Shown here in pieces: positions 52,963 through 61,947 of a stretch of DNA of 62,781 nucleotides; the stretch's first letter is position 1, and each line of letters begins with the position of its first letter. The notes beneath the pieces are model-generated. The model saw only the letters and a program-made list of their open reading frames with translations, did no database searches and had not been told where the DNA came from. Source of the DNA: Fibrobacter succinogenes (GTDB lineage: Bacteria > Fibrobacterota > Fibrobacteria > Fibrobacterales > Fibrobacteraceae); assembly GCA_902776765.1 (NCBI GenBank), contig CACYRP010000018.1, forward strand, positions 1-62,781. The letters run 5' to 3'. The position numbers were made by a program, and so were the translations under genes.

Positions 52963-54450
52963 ATGACCTGGATTACAACTAAGAAATGCAGCGCCGCAGA
53001 CGCTGCAGATATGATTCGTAATGGGGATATTTTGGGCGTTTCGGGATTTACTTTGGCTGGATACCCGAAAGCTGTTCCCTTGGCGATTGCGGCTCGTGCC
53101 GAAAAACTTCATGCAGAAGGTAAAGAATTTAAGGTAACGCTTTTTGCAGGCGCCTCAACAGGGGATTCTTGCGACGGTGCACTTGCTCGCGCAAAAGCGC
53201 TTTCGCTTCGCATGCCTTACCAGTCCAACCCGAGTTTGCGCAAGGCGATTAACGACGGTAGCATCCATTACATAGACGCTCATTTGGGCAAAATGGGTTA
53301 TCTTGTACGTACCGGAGCTGTCCCTGCGCCGACGGTTGCCATTATAGAAGTCTCTGCAATCCTGCCGGATGGTCGTGTTTGCCTTTCGACTTCGGGCGGA
53401 AATTCTGTCTGCTATTTGGATATGGCGGAAAGGATTATTTTGGAAATGAACACGCGCTTGGGCGATAGCTGCATCGGCATGCACGATAACGCCCTTCCGG
53501 AACTTCCGCCGCATGCAAAGCCGCTTGCAATTTACAGTGCTGGCGACCGCGTGGGTGGCGAATTTGTTCAGATTGACCCGAACAAGGTTATTGCCATTGT
53601 CGAAAACGAAGCCTATGACGAAGTGACTCCGTTTGTTGAACCGGATGAAATTTCCAAGAACATTGGCGAACGTATTTTAGACTTTATCCGTTACGAAGAA
53701 TCAACAGGCCGTTTGCCGAAAGGTCTTGCTTACCAGAGCGGCGTAGGTAAGGTGGCGAATGCGGTGCTTTGTGCGATGGCTGATGATGACCGCCTGGGCC
53801 AAATCGACCTTTTCACCGAAGTGATTCAGGAAGCCGTGCTCCCGCTTTTGAAAAAAGGAAAGCTGGGTATTGCCTCTGGAACGGCTTTGACGCTTTCGCA
53901 GGCGGCGCAGAAAGAATTTGTTGAAAATAGCGCTGAATGGAAAAAGCATTTTATCATCCGTCAGCAAGAAGTGAGCAACAGCCCTGACGTGATCCGTCGC
54001 TTGGGTGTGATTTCCATGAACACGGCTTTGGAAGCAGATATTTTCGGTAACGTGAATAGCTCGCTTGTTTGCGGTTCAGCGATGATGAACGGCATTGGCG
54101 GCTCTGCCGATTTTGCACGCCATTGCGCTCTTGGATTTTTCCTCACGCCGTCGGTGGCGAAGGGCGGTGCGATTTCGAGCATTGTGCCTTACGTGAGCCA
54201 TGTGGACCATACCGATCACGATACGCAGATTTTCGTGACCGAGCAGGGACTTGCGGACCTTCGCGGTTTGCCGGTCGAAGAGCGTGCCCGCCTGATTATC
54301 AAGAACTGCGCCCATCCGGATTACCGCGCTGAGCTTACGGATGTCTTGGAATTTGGTCTCAAACATGCGAAGGGGATCCACCTGCCGCTTGCACTTTCCC
54401 GCGCGTTCGAAATGCATACCCGCTTTTTGGAAACGGGCAAAATGCTGTAA
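52963..54450 (+). CDS. Acetyl-CoA hydrolase/transferase family CoA transferase (succinate/acetate type)
   Basis: A 495-residue class I CoA transferase: GVSGFTLAGYPKAVPLAIA, VTLFAGASTGDSCDGALA, and the catalytic-Glu region LFTEVIQEAVLPLLKKGKL (~285). GNVNSSLVCGSAMMNGIGGSADFARHC is the typical family box. Members exchange CoA between succinate, acetate, propionate or butyrate. In a succinate- and acetate-forming fermenter it fits propionyl/succinyl-CoA:acetate exchange; the decarboxylase subunits 6 kb away point the same way. Exact substrates are inferred. Confidence 0.88.
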   Translation: MTWITTKKCSAADAADMIRNGDILGVSGFTLAGYPKAVPLAIAARAEKLHAEGKEFKVTLFAGASTGDSCDGALARAKALSLRMPYQSNPSLRKAINDGSIHYIDAHLGKMGYLVRTGAVPAPTVAIIEVSAILPDGRVCLSTSGGNSVCYLDMAERIILEMNTRLGDSCIGMHDNALPELPPHAKPLAIYSAGDRVGGEFVQIDPNKVIAIVENEAYDEVTPFVEPDEISKNIGERILDFIRYEESTGRLPKGLAYQSGVGKVANAVLCAMADDDRLGQIDLFTEVIQEAVLPLLKKGKLGIASGTALTLSQAAQKEFVENSAEWKKHFIIRQQEVSNSPDVIRRLGVISMNTALEADIFGNVNSSLVCGSAMMNGIGGSADFARHCALGFFLTPSVAKGGAISSIVPYVSHVDHTDHDTQIFVTEQGLADLRGLPVEERARLIIKNCAHPDYRAELTDVLEFGLKHAKGIHLPLALSRAFEMHTRFLETGKML

Positions 54451-54485
54451 CCTTTAGTCCCATAAACGCACTACGGAATGTCTGG

Positions 54486-54520
54486 CAAAGCACCTATTTT
54501 AGGGTGCTTTGTTTGTTTTT
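54486..54520 (+). terminator. Terminator of CoA-transferase gene
   Basis: CAAAGCACC/GGTGCTTTG stem with TATTTTAG loop and following TTTGTTTTT. Confidence 0.8.
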
Positions 54521-54604
54521 ACTATTGCGAGATTTATACAAAAGTTATATCTTTATTGTGGGGTGTTTAAGTGGCAAAAAACATGAAGGTAAGGGGGATT
54601 TTCT

Positions 54605-56605
54605 ATGAGATTTTTTTCTCGGAAAGTTTTTCAAGGCCGTGCTCTGTGCACCCATATTTTATTTTTTGTTTTGTTCGCATCGCTTCTTGTTGCATGCGGC
54701 GAAGATTCCGTAAATACTCCGAATGAAGATTTGAAAGATCGCGAGTTATCCAGCAAGAAGGAAACAAAGATTTCGTCGAGTTCGGTTTCTAAAAAAATAT
54801 CATCTAGCAGTGTTAGGCGTAGGTATTCGTCTTCGAGTTCTATAAAAATTGAATTGCCGCCGCCCGAAGAGGGCCTCGATGTTATTTATGTGCTTGTAGA
54901 CGGAAAGGTGACGGGCCAGATTGCCCTAGACTATTTTGTTGCGGGAGCAAAGATTAGCATGGTGCAGTTGGATACTGCCAAAGCATATAAAGAAACTAAG
55001 ACCTATTATACGGGTGAAGTTTCAAAAAATGCTACTTACGAAATAAGGAACGTTAAGTTGCCGCAGCCTTTTGTAAAGTTCTCTGTTGATGGCTCGATAA
55101 AAAATGTTTTGGATGACAAGTATGCTAGTCTTTCGTTTGTTACTTTGGGTGATGTGACTTCTGGAGATATTTTCAATCTGAACATGATGACGACTCTTGA
55201 GGCTAATCGTGTTTTTGAACTTTTGAACAAAAGAAGGCTCTCCTTTGAAGCTGCGAAGAAGAAAGCGGCAGAAGAAATTTGGAATATGTTCTATCTCGAA
55301 TCTTTTGATTATGATGTAAGCGAGATGGTCCATATTACCGATATTAGCGAATCGGGTGCGGCGCTTTTGGCGGCGACGGTGTTGTTGCAGGCTGGGGCGA
55401 ACGGAGATTTTGCGAAGTTCTTTAAATCGGTTGTGGATGATGTTACGAAAGACGGTAAGTGGGATGACTCGGCATCACGCCTTTCGATTGCGGACTGGGC
55501 GCTTTCAAATGATTTGAAGGATGGTTATGCATCTCTCCGTAAGACTCTGGAAAAACGTTATACCAAGATCGCTGATTTCGAATGGTATCTTAGGCATTTC
55601 TATTTGACGGAACTTCAGTTCCCGGAATGCGATGCGGAATCTGCTGGCGATGTTTTTTATGTTAAGAATAAGTTAAGCAGTTTTTATGCCGCGACATACA
55701 ATGATGTTTCGAAGTCAAAGGAACGCTTTGTTTGCGATGAGCAAAAGGGATGGAAAGCTATTCCTGATAGCTTGAAGGATTTTATGGGCGATGCGACCCC
55801 TGCTAAAGATGGCGATGTGCGTCGAGGCTCATTCACGGGTGATTTCTTCACGTATGACGGAACGAAAAAGGAATGGCGCAAATCTACAGCCCTTGAAAAA
55901 GACCGTTATTTTGTCCTTGCTTCAAATGCCAAGACGTTTGTCGATATCCAAGATGTTTATGAAAGTATCAAGGACGATGAACGTGTGATTTTTGTGTTGC
56001 GCCATGCGGAACGCGGTGACGATACGAGCAAAAGCGGGACCCTTACCGACAATGGTAAAAAACAGTCCGAAGAAGTCGGCGCAAGGCTCAAAAAATTCAA
56101 GGAAGATTTTGTTCTTGGAGGCTCTGAATTTTTGCGCGCCCACCAGACGGTGATGGCAATTGCCAAGGGCCGTGGCCAATCCTATGACACGCGCGATACG
56201 ATTCCGCAGTTGAATGACGATTGGTACGCCAAGAATAGCGAAGAAGTTGAAAAGGCTAAGAATGAATGTGGCGGTGGCTGGGAAGTGACCTCCAAGTATG
56301 CTTATACAGGCGCTTACTCGACGGGTGCTAATGCAGCGTACTACAATCTTGCTGAACGTTCCGTGGAACTCATCGAGGATGTTCTTCTCAAAAAGTACAC
56401 CAAGGAAAAGTTTGTGCTCTTGAGTTCACATGACAAGTTGATGGTTCCGCTTGTAGCTTACTGCTCGAATTTGCAGATACCGCTAAAGAAATACGATGGC
56501 GGAAAGTGGATTAACTACTTGGCTGGTGTTGCTATAATCATCGACAAGTCGGGAAATCGCCGATATGTCGCTGTTCGCGGTCTCAAGTCTGGGTTCGCGG
56601 ACTAG
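54605..56605 (+). CDS. Lipoprotein with Ser-rich linker and histidine-phosphatase-like domain (paralogue 1)
   Basis: A 666-residue protein with a lipobox signal (LLVACGED, ~33), a Ser-rich linker (~55-80), a ~330-residue Fibrobacter-type domain (ISMVQLDTAK, WNMFYLESFDYDVSEMVH, FAKFFKSVVDDVTKDGKW), a ~100-residue beta-module (VCDEQKGWKAIPDSLKDFMG), and a histidine-phosphatase-type domain at ~460-660: LRHAERGDDTSKSGTLTDNG, SEFLRAHQTVMAIAKGRG, and SSHDKLMVPLVAYCSN. Most branch-1 enzymes have RHG; here it is RHA. Probably outer-membrane surface phosphatase or an inactive relative. About 46% similar in layout to the next gene. Confidence 0.75.
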   Translation: MRFFSRKVFQGRALCTHILFFVLFASLLVACGEDSVNTPNEDLKDRELSSKKETKISSSSVSKKISSSSVRRRYSSSSSIKIELPPPEEGLDVIYVLVDGKVTGQIALDYFVAGAKISMVQLDTAKAYKETKTYYTGEVSKNATYEIRNVKLPQPFVKFSVDGSIKNVLDDKYASLSFVTLGDVTSGDIFNLNMMTTLEANRVFELLNKRRLSFEAAKKKAAEEIWNMFYLESFDYDVSEMVHITDISESGAALLAATVLLQAGANGDFAKFFKSVVDDVTKDGKWDDSASRLSIADWALSNDLKDGYASLRKTLEKRYTKIADFEWYLRHFYLTELQFPECDAESAGDVFYVKNKLSSFYAATYNDVSKSKERFVCDEQKGWKAIPDSLKDFMGDATPAKDGDVRRGSFTGDFFTYDGTKKEWRKSTALEKDRYFVLASNAKTFVDIQDVYESIKDDERVIFVLRHAERGDDTSKSGTLTDNGKKQSEEVGARLKKFKEDFVLGGSEFLRAHQTVMAIAKGRGQSYDTRDTIPQLNDDWYAKNSEEVEKAKNECGGGWEVTSKYAYTGAYSTGANAAYYNLAERSVELIEDVLLKKYTKEKFVLLSSHDKLMVPLVAYCSNLQIPLKKYDGGKWINYLAGVAIIIDKSGNRRYVAVRGLKSGFAD

Positions 56606-56625
56606 AAATTACTAATATTCACCTT

Positions 56626-58764
56626 ATGCGGGTTTGGATATTATTTTTATTGGCGCTAGCTTTGACGTCTTGCGATTCCGTCCGTTACGGTTCTATACCG
56701 TGCGAGGGCGACGATTGCGAGACTGTTTCGGCCATTGAAAGTTCGGATTCGGAGGGAAAACCTTCGAAAGAAAATCCTCCCAAAGATAATAAGAGTAGTT
56801 CTTCTTCGGTGAGCAGTTCTTCGCACAGGGAACATCATCACCGTACTTCCAGTTCAAGCAAAGAAACTGGTAAAGATACTTCGGAAGTTCAAAAGCCGTT
56901 CAACGATACGACTATAACAGGAACGTTCACATGTCATGACGGTGTTCTTGTTCCGGCTGAATCTGCTGTGGAAACGGAAGACGAAGCGACGGATTTCCGT
57001 AGAGCGGGCGTTGCTATTTCGGGCTTTGTAGAGAAGGGACCATTCCGTTACGGGACATCTGTTAAGATTGTCGAACTGGACAGCATGAAGCGCTTGGCGG
57101 ATTCCGAGCGCTCGCATGAAACATGCATTGTCACTTCGAATGGCTCGTTTAATTTTGCAAATGTCAATCTTGTATCGCCCTACGTGAGAGTGGAAGCGAA
57201 CGGCTTTTACTTGGATGAACTCACGGGTGAATATTCGCCGTCGTTGCTGAAGCTTCGTGCAGTTGTGGATTTGTCTAAACGTGATTCGTTTAATGTGAAC
57301 ATGCTTACGCACATGACGGCCCCGCGTGTAATGAAACTTGTGGAAGATTCTGGCAATAATCAGCCGATAGGGAGCCAAAGCGGACGTGCGTTGACGGATG
57401 TGCTTTCGTCTTTCGGGATTAGCCTTGGCAGTTCTGGCGGTGGAGGCTATGGTGGCTTTGGCGGTTGGAACCGCGGTGGTCAGACCTCTACAACGTCGAG
57501 CAAGTCCGCAGAAAATATTAGTTTGTTCGGTTCAGATGATTACAGTGCGGCCCTCCTTGCCGTTTCTGTGATGATGCAGAGCTATGGCTCGTCAAGTGAG
57601 ATGCTCAGGTTTGCGGACTTTATTGCTGACGATATTCGTGGTGATGGCAACTGGGGCGATAATTCTTCGAAGGCAAAGCTTGCGGATAAAGTGATGATGC
57701 TTGATGCCGAAGGTGGTCTTGAAAAAATCCGCCAGAACATGGAAAGTTGGAATCTTGGAAAAGTTCCTGATTTTGAAAAATATGTACGTGGCTTTTGGAC
57801 AAAGACACATAACTTTGAAACTTGCGGCACGATGAATGCAGGACAGGTGAAGCATGTGGGCAATAGCCAGAGCCAGTATTTTGTTTCTTATTATGAACAG
57901 CCTGATGGTCCGAAGATTCGTTTTATTTGCGATAGGACAACCAAGAACTGGCGCGTGGCAACGGACCTTGAAAAAGATACGTATGGCTTGGGTGCCGGCG
58001 ATTATGATGGACAAATTAAGAGCGGGAAGATTAATCAGGACAAGTCGTACATTTATGACCAGGGAAAAAGGACTTGGCGTGTTCCTGAACCGGGCGAAAT
58101 CCTTGAATTCGAGGATGTAGCCGATGTCTTGAAGACGGTTGCTGTAGGTGAAAAGGTCATCTTTATTTTGCGCCATGCCGAACGTTCCGATGATACTGGT
58201 AAAACAGGTCATTTGACGAGCAATGGAAAGAAACAATCGCAATCTGTGGGCGAAAAGTTCAAGGGCGAAGAAATTAGTTTTGCGAATTCGACTTACACGC
58301 GTAGTTACGAAACTTGCGAGAACGTAGCGACTGGCGCTGGTTATACTCAATTGGTGAGTGATACCATTGCAGATTTGGATGGCGCCTGGTTTGTGAAAAA
58401 CGAGTCGAAACTTGAAGACTACAAAAATTCTGATGGCGGTGGCTGGGTAGTGACATCGGCTTATGCGTATAAAGGAAGCTATAGCGATGCCTTCTATCCG
58501 TTAAAGTCCCGTGGCGAGGAATTTATAACCGAAGTAGTCAAGCCGCACTTCGAAAGCGTGGGCAAGGTGGCTGTCTGGATTTCTCACGATATGCTCGTGG
58601 TTCCGCTTGCCGCATACTGTACGGAAGGAAAGGTGAACTTGCGCTATTTCGACACGAAACAGTGGATTAATTACCTCGCTGGCGTGGCGATTATCATGGG
58701 AGTCGATGGAACGCTCCGCTATGTGCCGGTGAAGGGCCTTTCTTCTGGCACCATGACGATGTAG
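56626..58764 (+). CDS. Lipoprotein with Ser-rich linker and histidine-phosphatase-like domain (paralogue 2)
   Basis: A 712-residue paralogue beginning 20 nt after gene 1. Lipobox LTSCDSV; linker KSSSSSVSSSSHREHHHR; a domain with ISGFVEKGPFRYGTSVKIVELDS and NVNLVSPYVRVEANGFYLDE; a Gly-rich insert (SGGGGYGGFGGWNRGG, ~265-285) absent from paralogue 1; a beta-module (RFICDRTTKNWRVATDLEKD) and the phosphatase-like domain (LRHAERSDDTGKTGHLTSNG, ISHDMLVVPLAAYC). The pair arose by tandem duplication. Function unknown; surface location inferred. Confidence 0.75.
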   Translation: MRVWILFLLALALTSCDSVRYGSIPCEGDDCETVSAIESSDSEGKPSKENPPKDNKSSSSSVSSSSHREHHHRTSSSSKETGKDTSEVQKPFNDTTITGTFTCHDGVLVPAESAVETEDEATDFRRAGVAISGFVEKGPFRYGTSVKIVELDSMKRLADSERSHETCIVTSNGSFNFANVNLVSPYVRVEANGFYLDELTGEYSPSLLKLRAVVDLSKRDSFNVNMLTHMTAPRVMKLVEDSGNNQPIGSQSGRALTDVLSSFGISLGSSGGGGYGGFGGWNRGGQTSTTSSKSAENISLFGSDDYSAALLAVSVMMQSYGSSSEMLRFADFIADDIRGDGNWGDNSSKAKLADKVMMLDAEGGLEKIRQNMESWNLGKVPDFEKYVRGFWTKTHNFETCGTMNAGQVKHVGNSQSQYFVSYYEQPDGPKIRFICDRTTKNWRVATDLEKDTYGLGAGDYDGQIKSGKINQDKSYIYDQGKRTWRVPEPGEILEFEDVADVLKTVAVGEKVIFILRHAERSDDTGKTGHLTSNGKKQSQSVGEKFKGEEISFANSTYTRSYETCENVATGAGYTQLVSDTIADLDGAWFVKNESKLEDYKNSDGGGWVVTSAYAYKGSYSDAFYPLKSRGEEFITEVVKPHFESVGKVAVWISHDMLVVPLAAYCTEGKVNLRYFDTKQWINYLAGVAIIMGVDGTLRYVPVKGLSSGTMTM

Positions 58765-58774
58765 CTTTTTGAAC

Positions 58775-58910
58775 TTAGATCGCTTCACTCTCTGAGCAAA
58801 ATTTGGCACCAATGGTGCGATTAAAAAAAAACTCAAAGTGAATGCCGAAGGCATGAACGACCTCAAAGGGGCGCTGCCCCGCCCTCATCGCTTATACCCT
58901 ACTAACCAAA
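58775..58910. repeat. Repeat-like gap after the lipoprotein pair
   Basis: Contains GAACTTAGATCGCTTC, the hairpin TTGGCACCAATGGTGC, ATGCCGAAGGCATGAACG and GGGGCGCTGCCCC. It looks like a degraded word-repeat element. No gene seen up to 59019. Confidence 0.4.
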
Positions 58911-59018
58911 TTGCTTTAATCTATCGTCTTTTGTCTAATCACTCCCTAAAATTGCTATATTCTCGCGCGTTGATTTTTATCAAACAGTTCACTTAATTAA
59001 ACATGGACGCATTCCGAT

Positions 59019-59855
59019 ATGAATGATACACTAAAGAAAGCTATGGTCTTTGCCGCAGTGACAACGGTCTCCGCTGCCTTTGCGTCTGAAATCGTAGCTC
59101 AACCTGCTGCTTCCCAGGCTGCAAAGGTTGGCCGTTTTGACGAGCAGATTGCTCTGATGCCGGACTCCATTGCCGCTCCGATCAAGGAACAGCTCAAGTG
59201 GATGGATGAATCCGCTGTTTTCCAGATTGTGGAAACTCACGGTGGTGGCTATTCCATTCTTTACCATACTTACGAACAGTCCGTTCGTGCCCGTGATATT
59301 CGCGATTCTATCGAAAATGCCGGTGGTCACGCTGTCGTGCCTATTGCTAAGGCTAAACTCGGTAGCGAATATTGCCACGGCAAGATGGAAGGTGGTAAGT
59401 GCAAGGGCGAAACAGATACCTTTACAATTGGTAAGCTCGTTGAATTCCAGGCTACGGGTCTCATTGTCGTGATGTCCGTTATTGTTGGCCTCTTGATCCT
59501 CTGCACTATCATGAGCGCTGTTATGAAGAAGCTCGGCTTCGACAAGATTCCGGCTCCTGCTCCGAAGAAGGCTGCTCCGGCTCCGGCTGCTGCCGCTCCT
59601 GCCCCTGCGGTTCGTGCTCCGGCACACTGTGATTGGGATCCGAATGCTAAGAGCGTTCATCCGGGATTCACCAACAAGCAGCTCCAGGCATTCCTCGGCA
59701 TTGCCGCTGTCGCCGCTCTCGAAGAACATCCGGGATTGACAAACGAACAGTTCCTCGTTATCGCAACAGCTGCTGCAACTCAGGCTATTGGTCAGCCGTG
59801 CCGCGTCACGGCTTACAGAAACATTAACTCCCCTGCTTGGACGATTGTCAAGTAA
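59019..59855 (+). CDS. OadG-like gamma subunit with extra secreted N-terminal domain
   Basis: A 278-residue protein. Signal-like N-terminus (MNDTLKKAMVFAAVTTVSAA), a ~130-residue periplasmic segment with QIVETHGGGYSILYHTYEQS and two Cys (EYCHGKMEGGKCKG), then the single OadG helix VEFQATGLIVVMSVIVGLLI followed by a Pro/Ala-rich linker and a C-terminal domain (GLTNEQFLVIATAAATQAIG...WTIVK). Normal OadG is much shorter and begins at the membrane helix, so the N-terminal domain is an addition. First gene of the decarboxylase cluster. Confidence 0.7.
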   Translation: MNDTLKKAMVFAAVTTVSAAFASEIVAQPAASQAAKVGRFDEQIALMPDSIAAPIKEQLKWMDESAVFQIVETHGGGYSILYHTYEQSVRARDIRDSIENAGGHAVVPIAKAKLGSEYCHGKMEGGKCKGETDTFTIGKLVEFQATGLIVVMSVIVGLLILCTIMSAVMKKLGFDKIPAPAPKKAAPAPAAAAPAPAVRAPAHCDWDPNAKSVHPGFTNKQLQAFLGIAAVAALEEHPGLTNEQFLVIATAAATQAIGQPCRVTAYRNINSPAWTIVK

Positions 59856-59904
59856 GGCTAAACTTTTAAAAACTTAACAGGCTTTTAAGCCAGGAAAAAT
59901 CAAA

Positions 59905-60276
59905 ATGAAGAAAACAGTCCGTATCAGTTTCGAAGGCAAGACCTACGACGTTGAAGTTGAAGTTCTTGATTCCGCCGTTGCCGCAGCTCCTGCTGCTCCG
60001 GTTGCCGCTCCTGCTGCCGCTCCGGCACCTGCAGCAGCTCCGGCCGCTGCTCCGGTCGCTGGTGGTACCGAAGTCAAGAGCCCGCTCGCTGGTTCTGTGT
60101 TCAAGCTCAAGGTCAACGTTGGCGACACCGTTGCTGCCAACCAGGAAGTGGCTGTTATCGAAGCTCTCAAGATGGAAAACCCGGTCGTCGCTCCGTGCGC
60201 AGGCAAGGTCACTTCTATCTCCGTCAAGGAAACCGACACCGTTACTGATGGCCAGGTCTTGATGACCATTGCCTAA
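59905..60276 (+). CDS. Biotin carboxyl carrier protein (stand-alone biotinyl domain)
   Basis: A 123-residue protein: short N-terminal beta-part (KKTVRISFEGKTYDVEVEV), a Pro/Ala linker of ~30 residues, and a biotinyl domain with biotin Lys at ~89 in EALKMENPVVAP. Most carriers have E-A-M-K-M; here Met before Lys is Leu. It carries CO2 between the carboxyltransferase and the membrane decarboxylase. Confidence 0.88.
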   Translation: MKKTVRISFEGKTYDVEVEVLDSAVAAAPAAPVAAPAAAPAPAAAPAAAPVAGGTEVKSPLAGSVFKLKVNVGDTVAANQEVAVIEALKMENPVVAPCAGKVTSISVKETDTVTDGQVLMTIA

Positions 60277-60290
60277 TGAGGTAAAAGTCA

Positions 60291-61484
60291 ATGAGTGGAA
60301 TTATTAACTCAGTCGCGGACTTCGCCTCGAGCACCGGCTTCGCGCAGATTACCGTTCCGATGGTAATCATGTGGGTCGTGAGCTTCGTGTTGATGTTCCT
60401 TGCGATTGTCAAAAAATACGAACCGCTTCTGCTCTTGCCGATCGCTATCGGTGCACTTGCGGTGAACATCCCGTCCGTCGCGTTCTACGACGGTGGCTGG
60501 AGCATCGAAGGTATGTTCAGCCCGACGAACGGTCTCTACTACTACATCAGCCAGGGTATCCATCTGGAACTCTTCCCGCCCATCATCTTCTTGGGCGTGG
60601 GTGCCATGACGGACTTTGGACCGCTTATCGCAAATCCGCGTACGCTCATTCTTGGTGGTGGCGCCCAGTTCGGTGTGTTCATGACCATGTTTGCTGCTGT
60701 CGCTCTCGGTGGCTTTACTCTCGGTGAAGCTGCTTCCATCGGTATCATCGGTGGTGCTGACGGTCCGACCTCCATCTTCACTGCGAACAAGCTTGCTAAG
60801 CACCTCATCGGCCCCATCGCCGTTGCTGCTTACACCTACATGGCTCTCGTGCCGCTCATCCAGCCGCCTATCATGCGCGCTATGACGAACGACCAGCCGC
60901 CTATCATGCGCGCTATGACGAACGATGCCGAACGCAAGATCCGCATGAAGGCTCTTCGCCAGGTTTCCAAGGCCGAACGCATCGTCTTCGCTGTCATGGT
61001 GATGATCGTCTGCGTGCTCGTCGTGCCGGATGCTTCTGCCCTTATCATCATGCTCATGATGGGTAACATCTTCAAGGAAGCCGGTGTCGTTGAACGTCTC
61101 GTGAAGACCTCCTCCAACGAACTCATGAACATTGTGACGATCTTCCTCGGAACTTCCGTGGGTCTCACCATGTCTGCCGACATCTTCCTCAAGCCGCAGA
61201 CTATCATGATTATCGCTATGGGTGTGGTTGCCTTTGGATTCTCCACTTTCGGCGGTCTTCTCCTCGCAAAGATCATGAACAAGTGCTCTCCGAAGAATCC
61301 GGTGAACCCGCTTATCGGTTCCGCAGGCGTTTCTGCAGTGCCGATGGCAGCCCGCGTTTCTCAGGTTGAAGGCGCTAAGTATGACCCGCAGAACTTCCTC
61401 CTCATGCACGCTATGGGCCCGAACGTCTCTGGTGTGATTGGTACGGCAGTTTGCGCTGGTTACATGATCAGCCGCTTGAGCTAA
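60291..61484 (+). CDS. Na+-translocating decarboxylase beta subunit (OadB/MmdB type)
   Basis: A 397-residue integral membrane protein: [66 protein letters not shown] with the conserved Asp for Na+, and [20 protein letters not shown] helices. It decarboxylates carboxybiotin and exports Na+. An exact 33-bp tandem duplication (60861-60893 and 60894-60926) adds a second [11 protein letters not shown] to the cytoplasmic loop. No alpha (carboxyltransferase) subunit is in the window. Confidence 0.93.
   Translation: MSGIINSVADFASSTGFAQITVPMVIMWVVSFVLMFLAIVKKYEPLLLLPIAIGALAVNIPSVAFYDGGWSIEGMFSPTNGLYYYISQGIHLELFPPIIFLGVGAMTDFGPLIANPRTLILGGGAQFGVFMTMFAAVALGGFTLGEAASIGIIGGADGPTSIFTANKLAKHLIGPIAVAAYTYMALVPLIQPPIMRAMTNDQPPIMRAMTNDAERKIRMKALRQVSKAERIVFAVMVMIVCVLVVPDASALIIMLMMGNIFKEAGVVERLVKTSSNELMNIVTIFLGTSVGLTMSADIFLKPQTIMIIAMGVVAFGFSTFGGLLLAKIMNKCSPKNPVNPLIGSAGVSAVPMAARVSQVEGAKYDPQNFLLMHAMGPNVSGVIGTAVCAGYMISRLS
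60861..60926 (+). repeat. 33-bp tandem duplication inside oadB-type gene
   Basis: Two copies, identical except the last base (C versus T), encoding [11 protein letters not shown] twice in frame. Confidence 0.95.
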
Positions 61485-61489
61485 GATTG

Positions 61490-61541
61490 CAAGGTCCCTA
61501 TCGCCGTCGCTCTAGGGTGACGCTCCGATAGAATCCATAAA
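61490..61541. repeat. Degenerate copy of the dispersed GTCAT-type repeat
   Basis: GGTCCCTATCGCCGTCGC then TCTAGGGTGACGCTCCG and ATAGAATCC, reading as a diverged CTCAGGATGAC/GAATCC copy. Confidence 0.4.
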
Positions 61542-61556
61542 TGATCTTTGAAAAAG

Positions 61557-61580
61557 TCCTCGCTTCGGCGAGGATTTTTT
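61557..61580 (+). terminator. Terminator of the oadG-biotin carrier-oadB operon
   Basis: TCCTCGC TTCG GCGAGGA followed by TTTTTT; UUCG-type tetraloop. Confidence 0.88.
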
Positions 61581-61764
61581 ATATGCTACTGGATAAAAGT
61601 AATTCTTTATAGAATGTCAAAGAGGATAGCTTATACTTTGGTTGTAACGGTTCTTGTTTCAAACCTTCAATGAAGGCGTCAATGTATTTATGAAATTTTT
61701 CAATGATGAAATTGTATCTTTTCAAAATTTCCGTATGTTCTTTTGAATCAATATGCGCAGGCAT
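61579..61764 (-). CDS. Short ORF after the repeat RNA; possible toxin remnant
   Basis: A 61-residue ORF (MPAHIDSKEHTEILKRYNFI with IIEKFHKYIDAFIEGLKQEP...). The same frame is open upstream to a TGA near 61837 and reads like protein (IEKRIHDDEIG). It lies directly after the terminator of the tandem-repeat RNA. It looks like the C-terminal end of a larger protein; no family recognised. A type III toxin is suggested by the position only. Confidence 0.4.
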   Translation of the reverse strand: MPAHIDSKEHTEILKRYNFIIEKFHKYIDAFIEGLKQEPLQPKYKLSSLTFYKELLLSSSI

Positions 61765-61797
61765 GCCAATTTCGTCATCGTGAATCCTTTTTTCAAT

Positions 61798-61838
61798 AAA
61801 AAAAAGACCGTTTTTTATGATGTATAAAAAACGGTCTC
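61798..61838 (-). terminator. Terminator between repeat RNA and short ORF
   Basis: Near-perfect stem GACCGTTTTTTAT/ATAAAAAACGGTC followed on the minus strand by eight T. Confidence 0.8.
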
Positions 61839-61943
61839 ATCTAATGAGCTTTCTTTTTTATCTCAGGTGGTCGCTCTACCACCCTGTCATCCATTTGGGC
61901 TTTCTTTTTTATCTCAGGTGGACACCCTTCCACCCTATCTATG
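61798..61943 (-). ncRNA. Tandem-repeat RNA, ToxI-like candidate antitoxin
   Basis: The minus-strand transcript has two imperfect repeats of 46 and 51 nt (61899-61944 and 61848-61898) ending in the same CACCTGAGATAAAAAAGAAA block, plus the start of a third before the terminator. Each carries a hairpin whose stem covaries: GGTGGA/TCCACC versus GGTGGT/ACCACC. A promoter precedes it and a terminator follows. This promoter, about 2.3 repeats, terminator, ORF order is that of type III (ToxIN/TenpIN/CptIN) loci. Confidence 0.5.
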
Positions 61944-61947
61944 GATA

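Noticed and set aside
59003..59026. Seven-codon leader peptide ORF before the OadG-like gene
   Set aside because: ATGGACGCATTCCG... stops at once, has no ribosome site and no attenuator structure; probably chance.
61848..61944. CRISPR array
   Set aside because: Only two imperfect repeats with no unique spacers of constant size and no cas genes; the covarying hairpins and terminator fit a structured RNA better.
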